Source of the DNA: Pollutimonas sp. M17
Lineage (GTDB): Bacteria > Pseudomonadota > Gammaproteobacteria > Burkholderiales > Burkholderiaceae_B
Direction: 5' to 3'
DNA: 64,000 nt
NCBI RefSeq assembly: GCF_025836975.1
Contig: NZ_CP107548.1
Span: 868,001-932,000 of the forward strand
Shown here piece by piece: positions 28,701 to 37,562 of this stretch. Made by a program: the position numbers and the translations under genes. Position 1 is the first letter of the stretch. Every line of letters begins with the position of its first letter. The notes beneath the pieces were generated by a model, which was not told the DNA's origin, made no database searches, and saw only the letters and a list, made by a program, of their open reading frames with translations.

Positions 28701-29121
28701 CTGCCTGCCCGTCTTCCGCAGGCAGTTGAGCCGCGCCGGCATGGCGGCGGCGGGACTGGACGGCGCCGCGCAGATCTTGCGCGAGACGCTGGCCGCCACC
28801 CTGGACAGCGCCAGGGGCCAGTGGCTGCTCCGGGTGGCGCAGGCGCATCGGGAATGGTCGCTGCTGGACGTCAGCGGCCGTGTTTCGGTCATCGACCTGG
28901 CGATTTCGCAGGAGCGTGACTGGCTGGTGGTGGATTACAAGACGGGGGTGCCGCGTCCGGGTGAAGCCATCGATGTTTTCACCGCGCGCATGCGCGAGCG
29001 CTATCAGGAGCAGATCGTGCGCTACTGTGCCCACGTCAGTGCCCTGGACGGCCGTCCGGCCCGGGGGGCGCTGTATTTTCCGCGCGTCGACGCATGGGTG
29101 GAATTTGCACCCGGGGGCTGA
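25789..29121 (+). CDS. AddA-like UvrD-type helicase/exonuclease subunit
   Basis: A 1110-residue UvrD/Rep-family helicase fused to a RecB-type nuclease. Walker A is QAPAGSGKTELLTDRIL (about residue 25); motif Ia region AITFTRKAASEMHARV, Walker B HILVDEFQDTSQSQIELL (about 403), LVGDPMQSIYRFRKADV and VALTRARRQLHLIGE complete the set. WLVVDYKTGVPRPGE (about 1044) is the nuclease motif. It starts with GTG at 25789, inside the end of the addB-like gene. It should unwind and resect double-strand ends to load RecA, replacing RecBCD. Confidence 0.9.
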   Translation: MTIKQPSDRAVRDAAIDPTQSFLVQAPAGSGKTELLTDRILALLATVNRPEEIVAITFTRKAASEMHARVLAKLRAGMQAAPEEEYRRRSWELARRAMKRDEELGWNLLQYPARLSIRTIDSFCTYLVRAMPWLSALGGLPAIADDARGHYEAAARATLDMADENSSVAALIAHLDVDLRAAQGLLADMLASRDQWLPLLGPGGNVDRLLHSLDGAIQADLARVDRAMPPGWAAALAPSVSRAANVLADSGESMDISALAHWSGQPFGTEVSSLPQWQALADILLTAKNTLRRTVTIKQGFQAKADYKDEFLAWIKAMPETDEWISALADIRCAPGNGYSAEQLETLNLLIEVLWLAAAQLNLRFTEAGEVDFTEISRRAVQALGQVDDPSDLLLSLDAAIRHILVDEFQDTSQSQIELLERLTSGWMQGDGRTLFLVGDPMQSIYRFRKADVGCFLKVKEGGLGDIALTALELKDNFRSQARLVEWVNATCGPVFPKENHPGLGAIQYTPSVAFQDGVDGLGVEFHPVWSRAARDGGDEDAVDTAAVAESIAIQLARDALDKYADSEKPVAILVRARTHLDSIVHRLAQENIPCRAVELVSLKSRQVVVDLVQLARALSHPADRLAWLSVLRAPFCGLRLDSLHALFGVDLNAAIPAALSDWLAQGDSILDEDEAGRLRHAAAVLLDTANASGSIPFASWLEDCWRRLGGFEVYGGASDVADAERLFRLIEELAPYGGLDPEVLEGRLEKLYAAPNSSGRAVEVMTIHKSKGLEFETVILAGLHRRPKGDTPPLMRFEHSEGELLLGPIRHRAAEESEPVSVYLAEREKKRAAYETDRLLYVALTRARRQLHLIGEVGLDGGMQIKKPAGASLLGRLWDYMETPQPPEASELDGGGMPQAASGEQRFLLRLPSAAMPAAPSGGAAAGPGTPWQWRSESGDESIIGTVAHAWLEHIGKEGADAWSAQRVDACLPVFRRQLSRAGMAAAGLDGAAQILRETLAATLDSARGQWLLRVAQAHREWSLLDVSGRVSVIDLAISQERDWLVVDYKTGVPRPGEAIDVFTARMRERYQEQIVRYCAHVSALDGRPARGALYFPRVDAWVEFAPGG

Positions 29122-29155
29122 ACGCGCCGGGCAAAGTCCTGTTAAACTCTTAGTC

Positions 29156-29251
29156 GGCGGGCCCCTTCGCATGGTTCGGCGGTGAATCTGGTCAGGTCGG
29201 GAACGAAGCAGCCACAGCCGTGCGGAATCAGTGCCGAAGTCAGGCTCGCCC
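29156..29251 (+). ncRNA. ffs: 4.5S RNA of the signal recognition particle
   Basis: The conserved apical region GGTCAGGTCGGGAACGAAGC followed by AGCC (29188-29212) matches the SRP domain IV hairpin with a GGAA tetraloop. The outer stem pairs GGCGGGCC (29156-29163) with GGCTCGCC (29243-29250). A TAAACT hexamer at 29143-29148 sits at the right distance for a -10 element. The gene lies between the addA-like gene and dnaX, a common site for ffs in betaproteobacteria. Confidence 0.93.
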
Positions 29252-29348
29252 TTCACACTCTTCGCATTTCCCCAAATACCCCAAGCAGCGTCGAATCCGG
29301 TACACTTTTTGTTTATCTTTCGATAGCTTCCGGTTTCAAGTTCATTGC

Positions 29349-31430
29349 ATGACTTATCTGGTACTGGCGCGTAAATGGCGGCCACGTTCGTTCGACACCC
29401 TTATCGGCCAGGATCACGTGGTTCGTGCCTTGACGCATGCGCTTTCCACGCAGCGGCTGCACCATGCCTGGCTGTTCACGGGCACCAGAGGGGTGGGCAA
29501 GACCACGCTGTCGCGCATCCTTGCCAAGTCGCTGAACTGCGAAACCGGCATCACGGCCACGCCCTGCGGCGTTTGCCGCGCCTGCACCGAGATCGATGCC
29601 GGCCGCTTCGTCGACTATGTCGAACTCGACGCCGCGTCCAACCGGGGCGTCGAGGAAATGACGCAGTTGCTGGAGCAGGCGGTGTATGCGCCGGGCAGCG
29701 GACGCTTCAAGGTCTACATGATCGACGAAGTCCATATGCTGACGGGGCATGCGTTCAACGCCATGCTGAAAACGCTCGAAGAGCCGCCGCCCCACGTCAA
29801 ATTCATACTGGCGACCACCGACCCCCAGAAGATTCCCGTTACCGTTCTGTCGCGCTGCCTGCAGTTCAACCTGAAGCAGATGACCGGCGAGTCCATCGTC
29901 GGGCACCTGAAGAGCGTGCTCGACCAGGAAAGCATACCGTTCGAGACTCCCGCCCTGCGCCTGCTCGCGCAGGCCGCCTCGGGCTCCATGCGCGATGCGC
30001 TGTCATTGACCGACCAGGCCATCGCCTATAGCGCGGGCAACCTTACCGGCGAGGCGGTGCAAGGCATGCTGGGCACCATCGACCAGCGCCATCTGGTCGA
30101 GCTGTTGCAGGCCCTGGCGGACGGCAGCGCCGCAAAGGTGCTGGACGTTGCCAACGAACTGGCGGCGCGCGGCCTGTCTTATACCGGCGCCTTGGGCGAC
30201 CTGGCCGTATTGCTGTCGCGCATTGCCATCCAGCAGCGCATCCCGGGCACGATACCCGACGACGATCCCCTGGCCGAAGACATCGTCCGGCTGGCCGGCG
30301 CGCTGCATCCCGATCAGGCCCAGCTTTTCTATTCCGTGGCGGTGCATAGCCGCCAGGAGCTTTCCCTGGCGCCCGATGAATATGCCGGTTTCGTCATGGC
30401 CTGCCTGCGCATGCTGGCGCTGGCTCCCGCCAATGCGTCGGCGCCGCCGCCTGGCGATGGGCGCGCCCGTGCCGAACCGCCCCAGGTGGAAACCGGAACC
30501 CGGCCCCAGACGGAACCCAAGGCGGCGCCCGAGCCATCGCCGGCGGCAAGCGCCGGCCCGGCTGCTCCCATCGTTCAGCAGCAGCCTCCCGCCGCGGCGT
30601 TGCGCAACGATGCGCCGGTCGCCCGCGTCCAGGCGCCGGCCCCCATGGATCCGGCCTTGGCCGCCGCGGCCGCGCGGAAGGCTTCCCCTCCTGGAAGCGA
30701 CGATGTTCCCGCCTGGGAAGACGCTCCGCAATCCGCCGGCGACGCGCAGCCGCCGGCCGGGCATGCGGACGAGCAGGGCGCGGTGGCTGCCCCGGCGCCG
30801 ATCGCGGCTCGCGCAGCCGAGCCCCCCGGTGCACCGGACGACGATGCGGGCGGCTTCGAAACCATGCATATTCCCGACGAGGAATATTTCGACGATGCGG
30901 GCTACGAGCCCGTGGGCCTGGGCGATCCCGACGAGGCGCCGGACGGCTTCGTGCCGGCGCAAGGCCCGCAAGAAGACATGGTGCCGGCCCTGTTCGCCGC
31001 CGAGCGCAAGAAAGCCAAGGCGCCCCGCTTGCGCGACATGGACGCCCAGGCATGGCCCGCGCTGGCCGCCTCGCTGCCCCTGACCGGGCTGGCCGCCGAA
31101 CTGGCGCGCCAAAGCGAGTGGCTGGGTTCGCAGGGCGATCAGGTCACCTTGCGCGTGGCCATACGTACGCTGGCCGAAAGCCCCGGAAAATCGCGGCTGT
31201 GCACGGTGCTGTCGGAATATTTCGGCGCCGTGGTCCAGCTCGATGTCGAATACGGGGCCACCGGCGATGAAACCGCGCATGCCCACGAACAGTTGCAGAG
31301 GGCCGAGCGGCAGAAGCAGGCCGAGCAGGCCGTCGCCAACGACCCCTTCGTGCAAACCCTCGTCAACGAATTCGGCGCCCAGGTGGTGCCGGGCTCCATC
31401 AGCGCCACGCCCCGGCATCGGGCCGCGTAG
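29349..31430 (+). CDS. dnaX: DNA polymerase III subunit tau (gamma/tau)
   Basis: A 693-residue clamp-loader ATPase. [20 protein letters not shown] at the start, [20 protein letters not shown] (Walker A), the zinc cysteines [20 protein letters not shown] (Walker B) and [14 protein letters not shown] are diagnostic. A long proline/alanine-rich linker (about residues 360-520) leads to the tau-specific C-terminal region. The ATG at 29349 gives the conserved beginning. No run of adenines forms an obvious slippery heptamer, so a gamma product by frameshift is not evident. It is followed by ybaB and recR. Confidence 0.96.
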   Translation: MTYLVLARKWRPRSFDTLIGQDHVVRALTHALSTQRLHHAWLFTGTRGVGKTTLSRILAKSLNCETGITATPCGVCRACTEIDAGRFVDYVELDAASNRGVEEMTQLLEQAVYAPGSGRFKVYMIDEVHMLTGHAFNAMLKTLEEPPPHVKFILATTDPQKIPVTVLSRCLQFNLKQMTGESIVGHLKSVLDQESIPFETPALRLLAQAASGSMRDALSLTDQAIAYSAGNLTGEAVQGMLGTIDQRHLVELLQALADGSAAKVLDVANELAARGLSYTGALGDLAVLLSRIAIQQRIPGTIPDDDPLAEDIVRLAGALHPDQAQLFYSVAVHSRQELSLAPDEYAGFVMACLRMLALAPANASAPPPGDGRARAEPPQVETGTRPQTEPKAAPEPSPAASAGPAAPIVQQQPPAAALRNDAPVARVQAPAPMDPALAAAAARKASPPGSDDVPAWEDAPQSAGDAQPPAGHADEQGAVAAPAPIAARAAEPPGAPDDDAGGFETMHIPDEEYFDDAGYEPVGLGDPDEAPDGFVPAQGPQEDMVPALFAAERKKAKAPRLRDMDAQAWPALAASLPLTGLAAELARQSEWLGSQGDQVTLRVAIRTLAESPGKSRLCTVLSEYFGAVVQLDVEYGATGDETAHAHEQLQRAERQKQAEQAVANDPFVQTLVNEFGAQVVPGSISATPRHRAA

Positions 31431-31471
31431 GCTTTTTTCTTCTTTGTTTCTATCTCTCAGGAAAACCAATC

Positions 31472-31798
31472 ATGATGAAAGGTCAGATCGCCGGTTTGAT
31501 GCGCCAGGCCCAGCAAATGCAGGAAAACATGAAAAAGGCGCAGGAAGCCCTGGCGGAGATCATCGTCGAAGGCGCTTCCGGAGGCGGCCTGGTCAAGGTC
31601 TCCATGAGCTGTCGGCATGACGTGAAGCGCGTTGCCATCGACCCCAGCTTGCTGGCGGACGATAAGGACATGCTCGAAGACCTCGTGGCGGCGGCGTTCA
31701 ACGACGCATTGCGCAAAGCCGATGCCACTTCGCAAGAGAAAATGTCGTCCGTGACGGCCGGCATGCCCTTGCCGCCTGGAATGAAACTGCCGTTCTGA
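31472..31798 (+). CDS. ybaB: YbaB/EbfC nucleoid-associated protein
   Basis: A 108-residue DNA-binding dimer. [18 protein letters not shown] and [14 protein letters not shown] form the N-terminal helix, and [11 protein letters not shown] is the typical C-terminus. It lies between dnaX (41-base gap) and recR (one-base overlap), the standard dnaX-ybaB-recR order. Two adjacent ATG codons at 31472 and 31475 are possible starts. Confidence 0.95.
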   Translation: MMKGQIAGLMRQAQQMQENMKKAQEALAEIIVEGASGGGLVKVSMSCRHDVKRVAIDPSLLADDKDMLEDLVAAAFNDALRKADATSQEKMSSVTAGMPLPPGMKLPF

Positions 31799-32406
31799 TG
31801 CAAGCGCCGCTGCCCGAGCCCGAACCGCTCACCACGCTCATCGAGGCCTTGCGCCGTTTGCCCGGCGTGGGGCTGCGTTCGGCCAGGCGCATGGCTTACC
31901 ACCTGATGCAGCACGACCTGACCGCCGCCGATCAGCTGAGCCGCGCGCTCGCCTCGGCCGTGAAGGACCTGCGCCATTGCACGCGCTGCAACGGCTTTGC
32001 CGAAGAGGAAGTCTGCGCCACCTGCGCCAACCCCAAGCGCGACGGCTCGGTGCTTTGCGTGGTCGAAACGCCCGCCGACCAGAACATGATCGAGTCCAGC
32101 CACGGCTATCGCGGCCTGTACTACGTGCTGATGGGGCGCCTGGCGCCGCTCGAGGGGGTGGGGCCGCAGGAGCTGCGCTTCGACCGCCTGGTGAAGCGGG
32201 CCAGCGACGGCGTGGTGCGTGAAGTCATACTGGCCACCAACTTCACGGCCGAAGGCGAAACCACGGCGCACTACCTGTCGGAACTGCTGCGCGCCCAGGG
32301 CCTGTCGGTCAGCCGTCTGGCGCGCGGCGTGCCCGCCGGCAGCGAACTGGAGTACGTCGATGCCGGAACCATCGCCTGGGCCCTGATGGAGCGGCGCAGC
32401 ACCTGA
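31798..32406 (+). CDS. recR: Recombination mediator RecR
   Basis: A 202-residue RecR, which acts with RecFO in loading RecA at gaps. [19 protein letters not shown] is the helix-hairpin-helix; [16 protein letters not shown] is the four-cysteine zinc finger (about residues 61-76); [15 protein letters not shown] starts the Toprim domain. It begins at the last base of the ybaB stop codon and is probably in one operon with dnaX and ybaB. Confidence 0.96.
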   Translation: MQAPLPEPEPLTTLIEALRRLPGVGLRSARRMAYHLMQHDLTAADQLSRALASAVKDLRHCTRCNGFAEEEVCATCANPKRDGSVLCVVETPADQNMIESSHGYRGLYYVLMGRLAPLEGVGPQELRFDRLVKRASDGVVREVILATNFTAEGETTAHYLSELLRAQGLSVSRLARGVPAGSELEYVDAGTIAWALMERRST

Positions 32407-32430
32407 TTCGACGATCGGCATGGTGCAACT

Positions 32431-32481
32431 CCCGATAAGCAGGTGCAATATTCTCGGGTAATATCGGGAAATAATTTTTTT
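32431..32481 (+). other. Hairpin and T-run in the leader of the NitT/TauT-type operon
   Basis: CCCGATA (32431-32437) can pair with TATCGGG (32462-32468), with an inner ATATT/AATAT pair, and seven T residues follow at 32475-32481, 15 bases before the receptor ATG. The gap between stem and T-run is six bases, so it is an imperfect terminator. It may end recR transcripts or act as a leader control element. Confidence 0.35.
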
Positions 32482-32495
32482 CCAGGAGACTTTCC

Positions 32496-33536
32496 ATGTC
32501 CGTATCACGTCGTGATTTGCTCAAATTGGCCGGCGCAGCCGGTGCCGCAACCGTGGTTCCCGGCGCAGCCCGCGCCCAGGCGCTTGAAAAGAAAGAAGTA
32601 ACCATCGCCGTCGGCGGCCAGGCCCTCATCTATTACCTGCCCCTGTCCATTGCCCATATCAAGGGCTACTTCAAGGACGAAGGCCTGGATGCCAAGATCG
32701 TCGATTTCGCGGGCGGCTCCAAGGCCTTGCAGGCCGTGGTCGGGGGCAGCGCCGACGTCGTCTCCGGCGCCTTCGAGCACACGATCAACCTGCAATCCAA
32801 GGGCCAGGCCTATCGCGCCTTTGCGCAGCAGGGCCAGGCGCCCATGATCGTTCTGGTGGTCTCCAAGAGAACCATGGCCGGCTACAAGTCGCCGGCCGAC
32901 CTCAAGGGCAAGAAAATCGGCGTCACGGCGCCCGGCTCGTCCACCAACATGATGGCCAGCTTCTTCCTGGCCCAGCATGGCCTGAAACCCACCGATGTAT
33001 CCTTTGTCGGGGTGGGAGCCGGCGCGGGCGCCATCACCGCCATGCGCACCGGCCAGATCGACGCCATGGCCAATCTGGATCCCGTCATCAGCACCCTGGT
33101 CAAGGAAGACGCCGTCCAGATCATCGCCGACACGCGCACCCTTAAGGACACCCACCAGATTTTCGGCGGCAACATGCCGTCGGGCTGCCTGTACACCTCG
33201 CAGGAATTCATCGACAAGAATCCCAACACCACCCAGGCGCTGGCCAACGCCATCGTGCGCGCCGACAAATGGATACAGGCCGCCAGCCCGGATGAAATCG
33301 CCAAGGTCGTGCCCGAGGGCTATCTGCTGGGCGATCCCGAGCTGTACAAGCTTGCCTTGAAGGGCAACAAGGAAGCCCTGTCGCCGGACGGCACCGTGGC
33401 GGATGACGGCCCGCAAACGGCGCTCAAGGCGCTGGCGGCCTTCGTACCCAACTTCCCCGCCGACAAGATCGACGTGTCCAAGATCTGGACCAACGATTTC
33501 GTTGCCAAAGCCAATAAAAAATATCCCCATGCTTGA
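32496..33536 (+). CDS. NitT/TauT-type ABC transporter substrate-binding protein (Tat signal)
   Basis: A 346-residue periplasmic receptor of the SsuA/THI5-like class. The N-terminus SVSRRDLLKLAGAAGAA is a twin-arginine signal, cut near ARAQALEKKEV. GGSKALQAVVGGSADVVSGA and LKGKKIGVTAPGSSTNMMA are typical of the nitrate/taurine/aliphatic sulfonate/pyrimidine-precursor receptors. The ligand cannot be assigned. AGGAGA precedes the ATG. Its end overlaps the ATPase gene by eight bases. Confidence 0.88.
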   Translation: MSVSRRDLLKLAGAAGAATVVPGAARAQALEKKEVTIAVGGQALIYYLPLSIAHIKGYFKDEGLDAKIVDFAGGSKALQAVVGGSADVVSGAFEHTINLQSKGQAYRAFAQQGQAPMIVLVVSKRTMAGYKSPADLKGKKIGVTAPGSSTNMMASFFLAQHGLKPTDVSFVGVGAGAGAITAMRTGQIDAMANLDPVISTLVKEDAVQIIADTRTLKDTHQIFGGNMPSGCLYTSQEFIDKNPNTTQALANAIVRADKWIQAASPDEIAKVVPEGYLLGDPELYKLALKGNKEALSPDGTVADDGPQTALKALAAFVPNFPADKIDVSKIWTNDFVAKANKKYPHA

Positions 33537-34338
33537 TGCCGCACTGCTGCTTGAAAACATTACCTGCACCTTCGCCTCGAACGAGGGGGCGGGTAAAAGC
33601 TATACGGCTGTAAAAGAGGCCTCCATCGCCATCGCCCCGGGCGAATTCGTTTCGGTGGTGGGGCCCACCGGCTGCGGCAAGTCCACCCTGCTCAATGTCG
33701 GGGCGGGCCTGCTGCAGCCTTCATCGGGCCAGGTCAAGGTTTTCGGCAAGCCTTTGCACGGCGTGAACCATCGCGCCGGCTACATGTTCCAGGGCGAAGC
33801 CCTCATGCCCTGGCGCAGCGCCTTGTCCAACGTAACCGCGGGGCTCGAATTCGCGGGCATGCCGGCGGATCAGGCCAGGGCGCAAGGGCTGGAGTGGCTG
33901 AAGCGGGTGGGGCTGGGCGGTTTCGAGAACCGCTATCCGCACCAGATGTCCGGCGGCATGCGCAAGCGCGCCATGCTTGCGCAAACGCTCATACGCGATC
34001 CCGACATCATCCTCATGGACGAACCCTTCTCGGCGCTCGACGTCCAGACGCGTCAGCTCATGGAAAACGAAGTCCTCGATCTGTGGATGGCCAAGCGCAA
34101 GGCCGTGCTGTTCATCACGCACGATCTGGATGAAGCCATCGCCATGAGCGACCGCGTGGTCGTTCTGTCGGCCGGACCCGCCACCCATCCCATCGGCGAG
34201 TTCGATATCGATATACCGCGGCCGCGGGACGTTGCCGAGGTGCGCAGCAACACGCGGTTCATCGAACTGCACAAGGCTATCTGGGATGTGTTGCGTGAAG
34301 AAGTGCTAAAGGGCTATGCCCAACAGAAACGGGCCTGA
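33529..34338 (+). CDS. NitT/TauT-type ABC transporter ATP-binding protein
   Basis: A 269-residue ABC ATPase: Walker A GPTGCGKSTLLNVGAG, signature HQMSGGMRKRAMLAQTL, Walker B IILMDEPFSALDVQTRQL, switch LFITHDLDEAIAMSDRV. The start at 33529 lies inside the end of the receptor gene, and the stop is one base before the permease ATG. It energises import of the receptor's ligand. Confidence 0.92.
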   Translation: MLDAALLLENITCTFASNEGAGKSYTAVKEASIAIAPGEFVSVVGPTGCGKSTLLNVGAGLLQPSSGQVKVFGKPLHGVNHRAGYMFQGEALMPWRSALSNVTAGLEFAGMPADQARAQGLEWLKRVGLGGFENRYPHQMSGGMRKRAMLAQTLIRDPDIILMDEPFSALDVQTRQLMENEVLDLWMAKRKAVLFITHDLDEAIAMSDRVVVLSAGPATHPIGEFDIDIPRPRDVAEVRSNTRFIELHKAIWDVLREEVLKGYAQQKRA

Positions 34339-34339
34339 G

Positions 34340-35134
34340 ATGTCGAAGTCATTCAAATCCAATTCCTTGCGCCTGCGGTTCTGGCAGGTGCTGCTCCTGG
34401 TCATCGTCCTGGTCGCCTGGCACCTGGCCTCGCAAGACCGGAACTTCGCCTTCTTCTTCGGGCAGCCGGTCGAAGTGGCCAAAGTCATCTGGGCCTGGTT
34501 CGTGACCAACGCCGACATCTACCGGCATCTGGGCGTGACGCTGACCGAGACCGTGCTGGCTTTCGTCATCGGCACGGTCGCGGGCCTGGGCTTCGGCCTT
34601 TGGCTGGGCCTGTCGCGCGGCGCCAGTGCGCTGCTCGACCCCTACATCACCGCCGCCAACTCCATGCCGCGCGTCATCCTGGCGCCGATATTCGGCATGT
34701 GGTTCGGCCTGGGCATCTGGTCCAAGGTGGCGCTGGCCGTGACTCTGGTGTTTTTCATCGTTTTCTTCAACGTCTACCAAGGCGTGCGCGAGGTCAGCAC
34801 CACCTTGCTGGACAACGCCCGCATGCTGGGCGCCAATCGCAAGCAACTGCTGCGTCATGTGTATATTCCCTCGGCCACCAGCTGGGTGTTTTCCAGCCTG
34901 CACACGTCGGTCGGCCTGGCTTTCGTGGGTGCGGTGGTGGGCGAATACCTGGGTTCCGCGAGCGGCGTGGGCTACCTTATCCTGCAGGCCGAAGGCACCC
35001 TGGATGTGAACACCGTGTTCGCGGGCATTGTCGTGCTGACGCTTTTCGCCTTGTTGCTGGACGCCCTGGTCACCGTGGTGGAGGAACGCCTGCTGGCCTG
35101 GAAGCCCAAGGCGGGCGAAACCGAAAAGCTGTAG
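34340..35134 (+). CDS. NitT/TauT-type ABC transporter permease
   Basis: A 264-residue integral membrane permease with about six hydrophobic segments. The EAA-loop region LLDNARMLGANRKQLLRHVYIP and FVGAVVGEYLGSASGVGYLI are typical of SsuC/TauC-like permeases. It completes a receptor-ATPase-permease operon with overlapping or near-touching genes. Ninety bases separate it from selU. Confidence 0.92.
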   Translation: MSKSFKSNSLRLRFWQVLLLVIVLVAWHLASQDRNFAFFFGQPVEVAKVIWAWFVTNADIYRHLGVTLTETVLAFVIGTVAGLGFGLWLGLSRGASALLDPYITAANSMPRVILAPIFGMWFGLGIWSKVALAVTLVFFIVFFNVYQGVREVSTTLLDNARMLGANRKQLLRHVYIPSATSWVFSSLHTSVGLAFVGAVVGEYLGSASGVGYLILQAEGTLDVNTVFAGIVVLTLFALLLDALVTVVEERLLAWKPKAGETEKL

Positions 35135-35224
35135 ATTGCCATGAATCGGCCGATACGCTTCCTCCGTGGCGACTCCTTTCCGAATTGCGCACACCGGCCG
35201 GGTTTCGCGATCGGGATGGCCTGA

Positions 35225-36328
35225 ATGCCTGGAAACAGCGGCGATTACCGCGAAATCTTCCTGCGCGATGCGCCGCTGCTGGATGTGCGCGCCCCGGTCG
35301 AGTTTTCCAAGGGCGCGTTTCCGCAAGCGCTGAACCGGCCCCTGATGGACGACGACGAACGCGCCAGGGTCGGCACTTGCTACACGCAAAAGGGCAGCCA
35401 GGCTGCCATCGACCTGGGGCACCGCCTGGTGTCGGGAGCGGTCAAGGCCGAACGCATCCAGGCTTGGGCGGATTTCGCCCGGGCTCATCCCGATGGCTAC
35501 CTGTACTGCTTCCGGGGCGGCTTGCGTTCGCAAATCAGCCAGCAGTGGCTCAAGGAAGAGGCCGGGATCGACTACCCGCGCATCGACGGCGGATACAAGG
35601 CCATGCGCGGTTTTCTGCTTCAGACCACCGAGGCGGCGGTGTCGGAATGCGGCTTCATCCTGCTGGGCGGGCTGACCGGCGTGGGCAAGACCGAACTTCT
35701 GGCTCGACTGGACAATGGCATCGATCTGGAGCACCACGCGCGGCATCGGGGGTCGAGCTTCGGTCGGCACGCAAGGCCGCAGCCGGCGCAGATCGATTTC
35801 GAGAATGTGCTGGCCATCGACCTGCTGAAGAAACGTTCCCTAGGTGTGCAGCGGTTCGTCCTGGAAGAGGAGAGCCGCATGGTGGGAAGCTGTTCGCTGC
35901 CGCTTGCGCTGTATCGGAAGATGCCCGAGTGGCCGCTGGTCTGGCTGGAAGACAGCCTTGAGGGGCGCGTCCAGCGCATCCTGGGTGATTACGTCGTCGA
36001 CCTATGCGCGCAGTTCGTTGCGCTGCATGGCCAAGAGGACGGCTTCGAGGCATTTGCGGAGCGGCTGCGGCACTGCCTGTCCAAGATAGTCAGGCGCCTG
36101 GGATGGGAACGCTATCGGCGGCTGTCGGCCATCATGGACGCCGCCTTGGCGGAGCAGCGGCGCAGCGGGTCGGTCGATGCGCATCGCGGCTGGATAGAAG
36201 GTCTGCTGAGCGAATACTACGATCCCATGTATGCCTACCAGCGAGAAAAGCATGCGGAGCGCATCGTATTCACGGGCGGCCGGCTTGCCGTGCTGGACTA
36301 CCTGCGCCATCGCAGCCAGCCGGCGTGA
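35225..36328 (+). CDS. selU: tRNA 2-selenouridine synthase
   Basis: A 367-residue MnmH/SelU. The N-terminal rhodanese domain has [17 protein letters not shown] and [10 protein letters not shown] with the catalytic cysteine at about C95. [12 protein letters not shown] (about 148-159) is the P-loop of the C-terminal domain. It replaces sulfur by selenium (through a geranylated intermediate) at the wobble 2-thiouridine of tRNA Lys, Glu and Gln. Selenophosphate from SelD is required, and no selD is seen in this window. Its neighbours look unrelated. Confidence 0.93.
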   Translation: MPGNSGDYREIFLRDAPLLDVRAPVEFSKGAFPQALNRPLMDDDERARVGTCYTQKGSQAAIDLGHRLVSGAVKAERIQAWADFARAHPDGYLYCFRGGLRSQISQQWLKEEAGIDYPRIDGGYKAMRGFLLQTTEAAVSECGFILLGGLTGVGKTELLARLDNGIDLEHHARHRGSSFGRHARPQPAQIDFENVLAIDLLKKRSLGVQRFVLEEESRMVGSCSLPLALYRKMPEWPLVWLEDSLEGRVQRILGDYVVDLCAQFVALHGQEDGFEAFAERLRHCLSKIVRRLGWERYRRLSAIMDAALAEQRRSGSVDAHRGWIEGLLSEYYDPMYAYQREKHAERIVFTGGRLAVLDYLRHRSQPA

Positions 36329-36385
36329 TGGCTGCGCGGGGTCATCTCCGGGCGGGTTGGCATGGAAAGTGCCGGGAGGCGTGAA

Positions 36386-36766
36386 ATGGAAAAAATCCGG
36401 ATCGATAAATGGCTTTGGGCCGCGCGTTTCTACAAGACACGCAGCCTGGCGGCGGATGAAATCATCAAGGGCAGGGTGCAGGTGAACGGGCAGCAGGCCA
36501 AGCCGGCGCGCGAGATCGCGGTGGGCGACCTGGTCAGCGTCCGCAAGGGGGATCCGGCCACCCTGGTGCGCGTGTGCGGGCTGAGCAGCGTGCGCGGACC
36601 CGCCACCGTGGCCAGCCGCCTGTACGAGGAAACGCCTGAAAGCGTTGCGGCGCGTGAACAGGCCGCCGAAATGAGGCGGCTTGCGCCCGAGCCCGCCCAC
36701 GATATGGCCGCTCGGCGGCCCACGAAGCGCGATCGGCGGCGGATCGACCTGATGCGTGGAAAATAG
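36386..36766 (+). CDS. hslR: Hsp15-like S4-domain RNA-binding heat shock protein
   Basis: A 126-residue protein whose first 60 residues form an S4 domain: RIDKWLWAARFYKTRSLAAD and EIIKGRVQVNGQQAKPAREI. The basic C-terminal tail (RRPTKRDRRRIDLMRGK) is like E. coli Hsp15, which rescues stalled 50S subunits carrying peptidyl-tRNA. The start is set at 36386 because GGGAGG lies six bases before it; an in-frame ATG at 36362 is less likely. Confidence 0.9.
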   Translation: MEKIRIDKWLWAARFYKTRSLAADEIIKGRVQVNGQQAKPAREIAVGDLVSVRKGDPATLVRVCGLSSVRGPATVASRLYEETPESVAAREQAAEMRRLAPEPAHDMAARRPTKRDRRRIDLMRGK

Positions 36767-36927
36767 AAAGGGGGGGAACCTTTCATCGCGATGAAACCAT
36801 CCCGGTTTATGATCGTGTACGCGGTGTTCCCTTGGTCCGAGCCGCCCTGGGCCTGCTGTTTGCCCTGTGAATATTCGAATCGGCAGCACGCCGGCACCGA
36901 CAATCCATTTTTTTAAGCAGAGCATTC

Positions 36928-37506
36928 ATGCCCGAATCCGCCGACGCCCATCTGATCGAAACCTTGCTTGAAAGCCAGCGCCTGTTCGACGGGAGCTTCC
37001 TGAAGGCCCGGCGCGATACCGTCCGCCTGCCGGACGGAAACAGCGCCAGCCGCGAATACATCGTGCACCCCGGCGCGGTCGTCATCATCCCCTTGCTGGA
37101 CGACGATCACGTGCTGGTGGAGCGCCAATTCCGCTATCCGGTCGACCGGGTCATGACGGAGTTTCCCGCAGGCAAGCTGGACCCGGGCGAGGACCCGTTG
37201 CTATGCGCGAAGCGCGAACTGCTGGAGGAAACCGGCTTCAGCGGCGGGGAGTGGGCCTATGCAGGCGCCATGCACCTGGCCATCGCCTATTCCACCGAAG
37301 TCATCCATATCTTCTTCGCCCGCAATCTGATTTCCGGGCCGCCGCAGCTGGATGCCGACGAATTTCTGGAAGTGCGCGCCATGCCTGTGCAGGCGCTGTT
37401 CGACGCTTGCCGCGAGGGCGGCATTACCGATGCCAAGACGCTAAGCTGCACGTTGTGGCTGCAAAACGTCCGCACGGGCGCCTGGCCTCTGGACTGGAAG
37501 GCTTGA
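36928..37506 (+). CDS. NUDIX hydrolase, ADP-ribose pyrophosphatase-like
   Basis: A 192-residue NUDIX protein. The Nudix box begins GKLDPGEDPLLCAKRELLEE and continues TGF (about residues 77-99), with all metal-binding glutamates present. PGAVVIIPLLDDDHVLVERQ and RQFRYPVDRVMTEFPAGKLD place it in the ADP-sugar pyrophosphatase group, which hydrolyses ADP-ribose or related compounds. It is convergent with the aminotransferase gene. Confidence 0.9.
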   Translation: MPESADAHLIETLLESQRLFDGSFLKARRDTVRLPDGNSASREYIVHPGAVVIIPLLDDDHVLVERQFRYPVDRVMTEFPAGKLDPGEDPLLCAKRELLEETGFSGGEWAYAGAMHLAIAYSTEVIHIFFARNLISGPPQLDADEFLEVRAMPVQALFDACREGGITDAKTLSCTLWLQNVRTGAWPLDWKA

Positions 37507-37562
37507 TCGGAGGCCTCGGGCGATCCCAATCTTCGCCCCTCCAGGCTCGGCGCCGGCGCCGC

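Noticed and set aside
26764-29385. Long minus-strand frame opposite the addA-like gene and ffs
   Set aside because: It resembles no family and is a mirror of the helicase coding sequence; it also runs through the 4.5S RNA gene.
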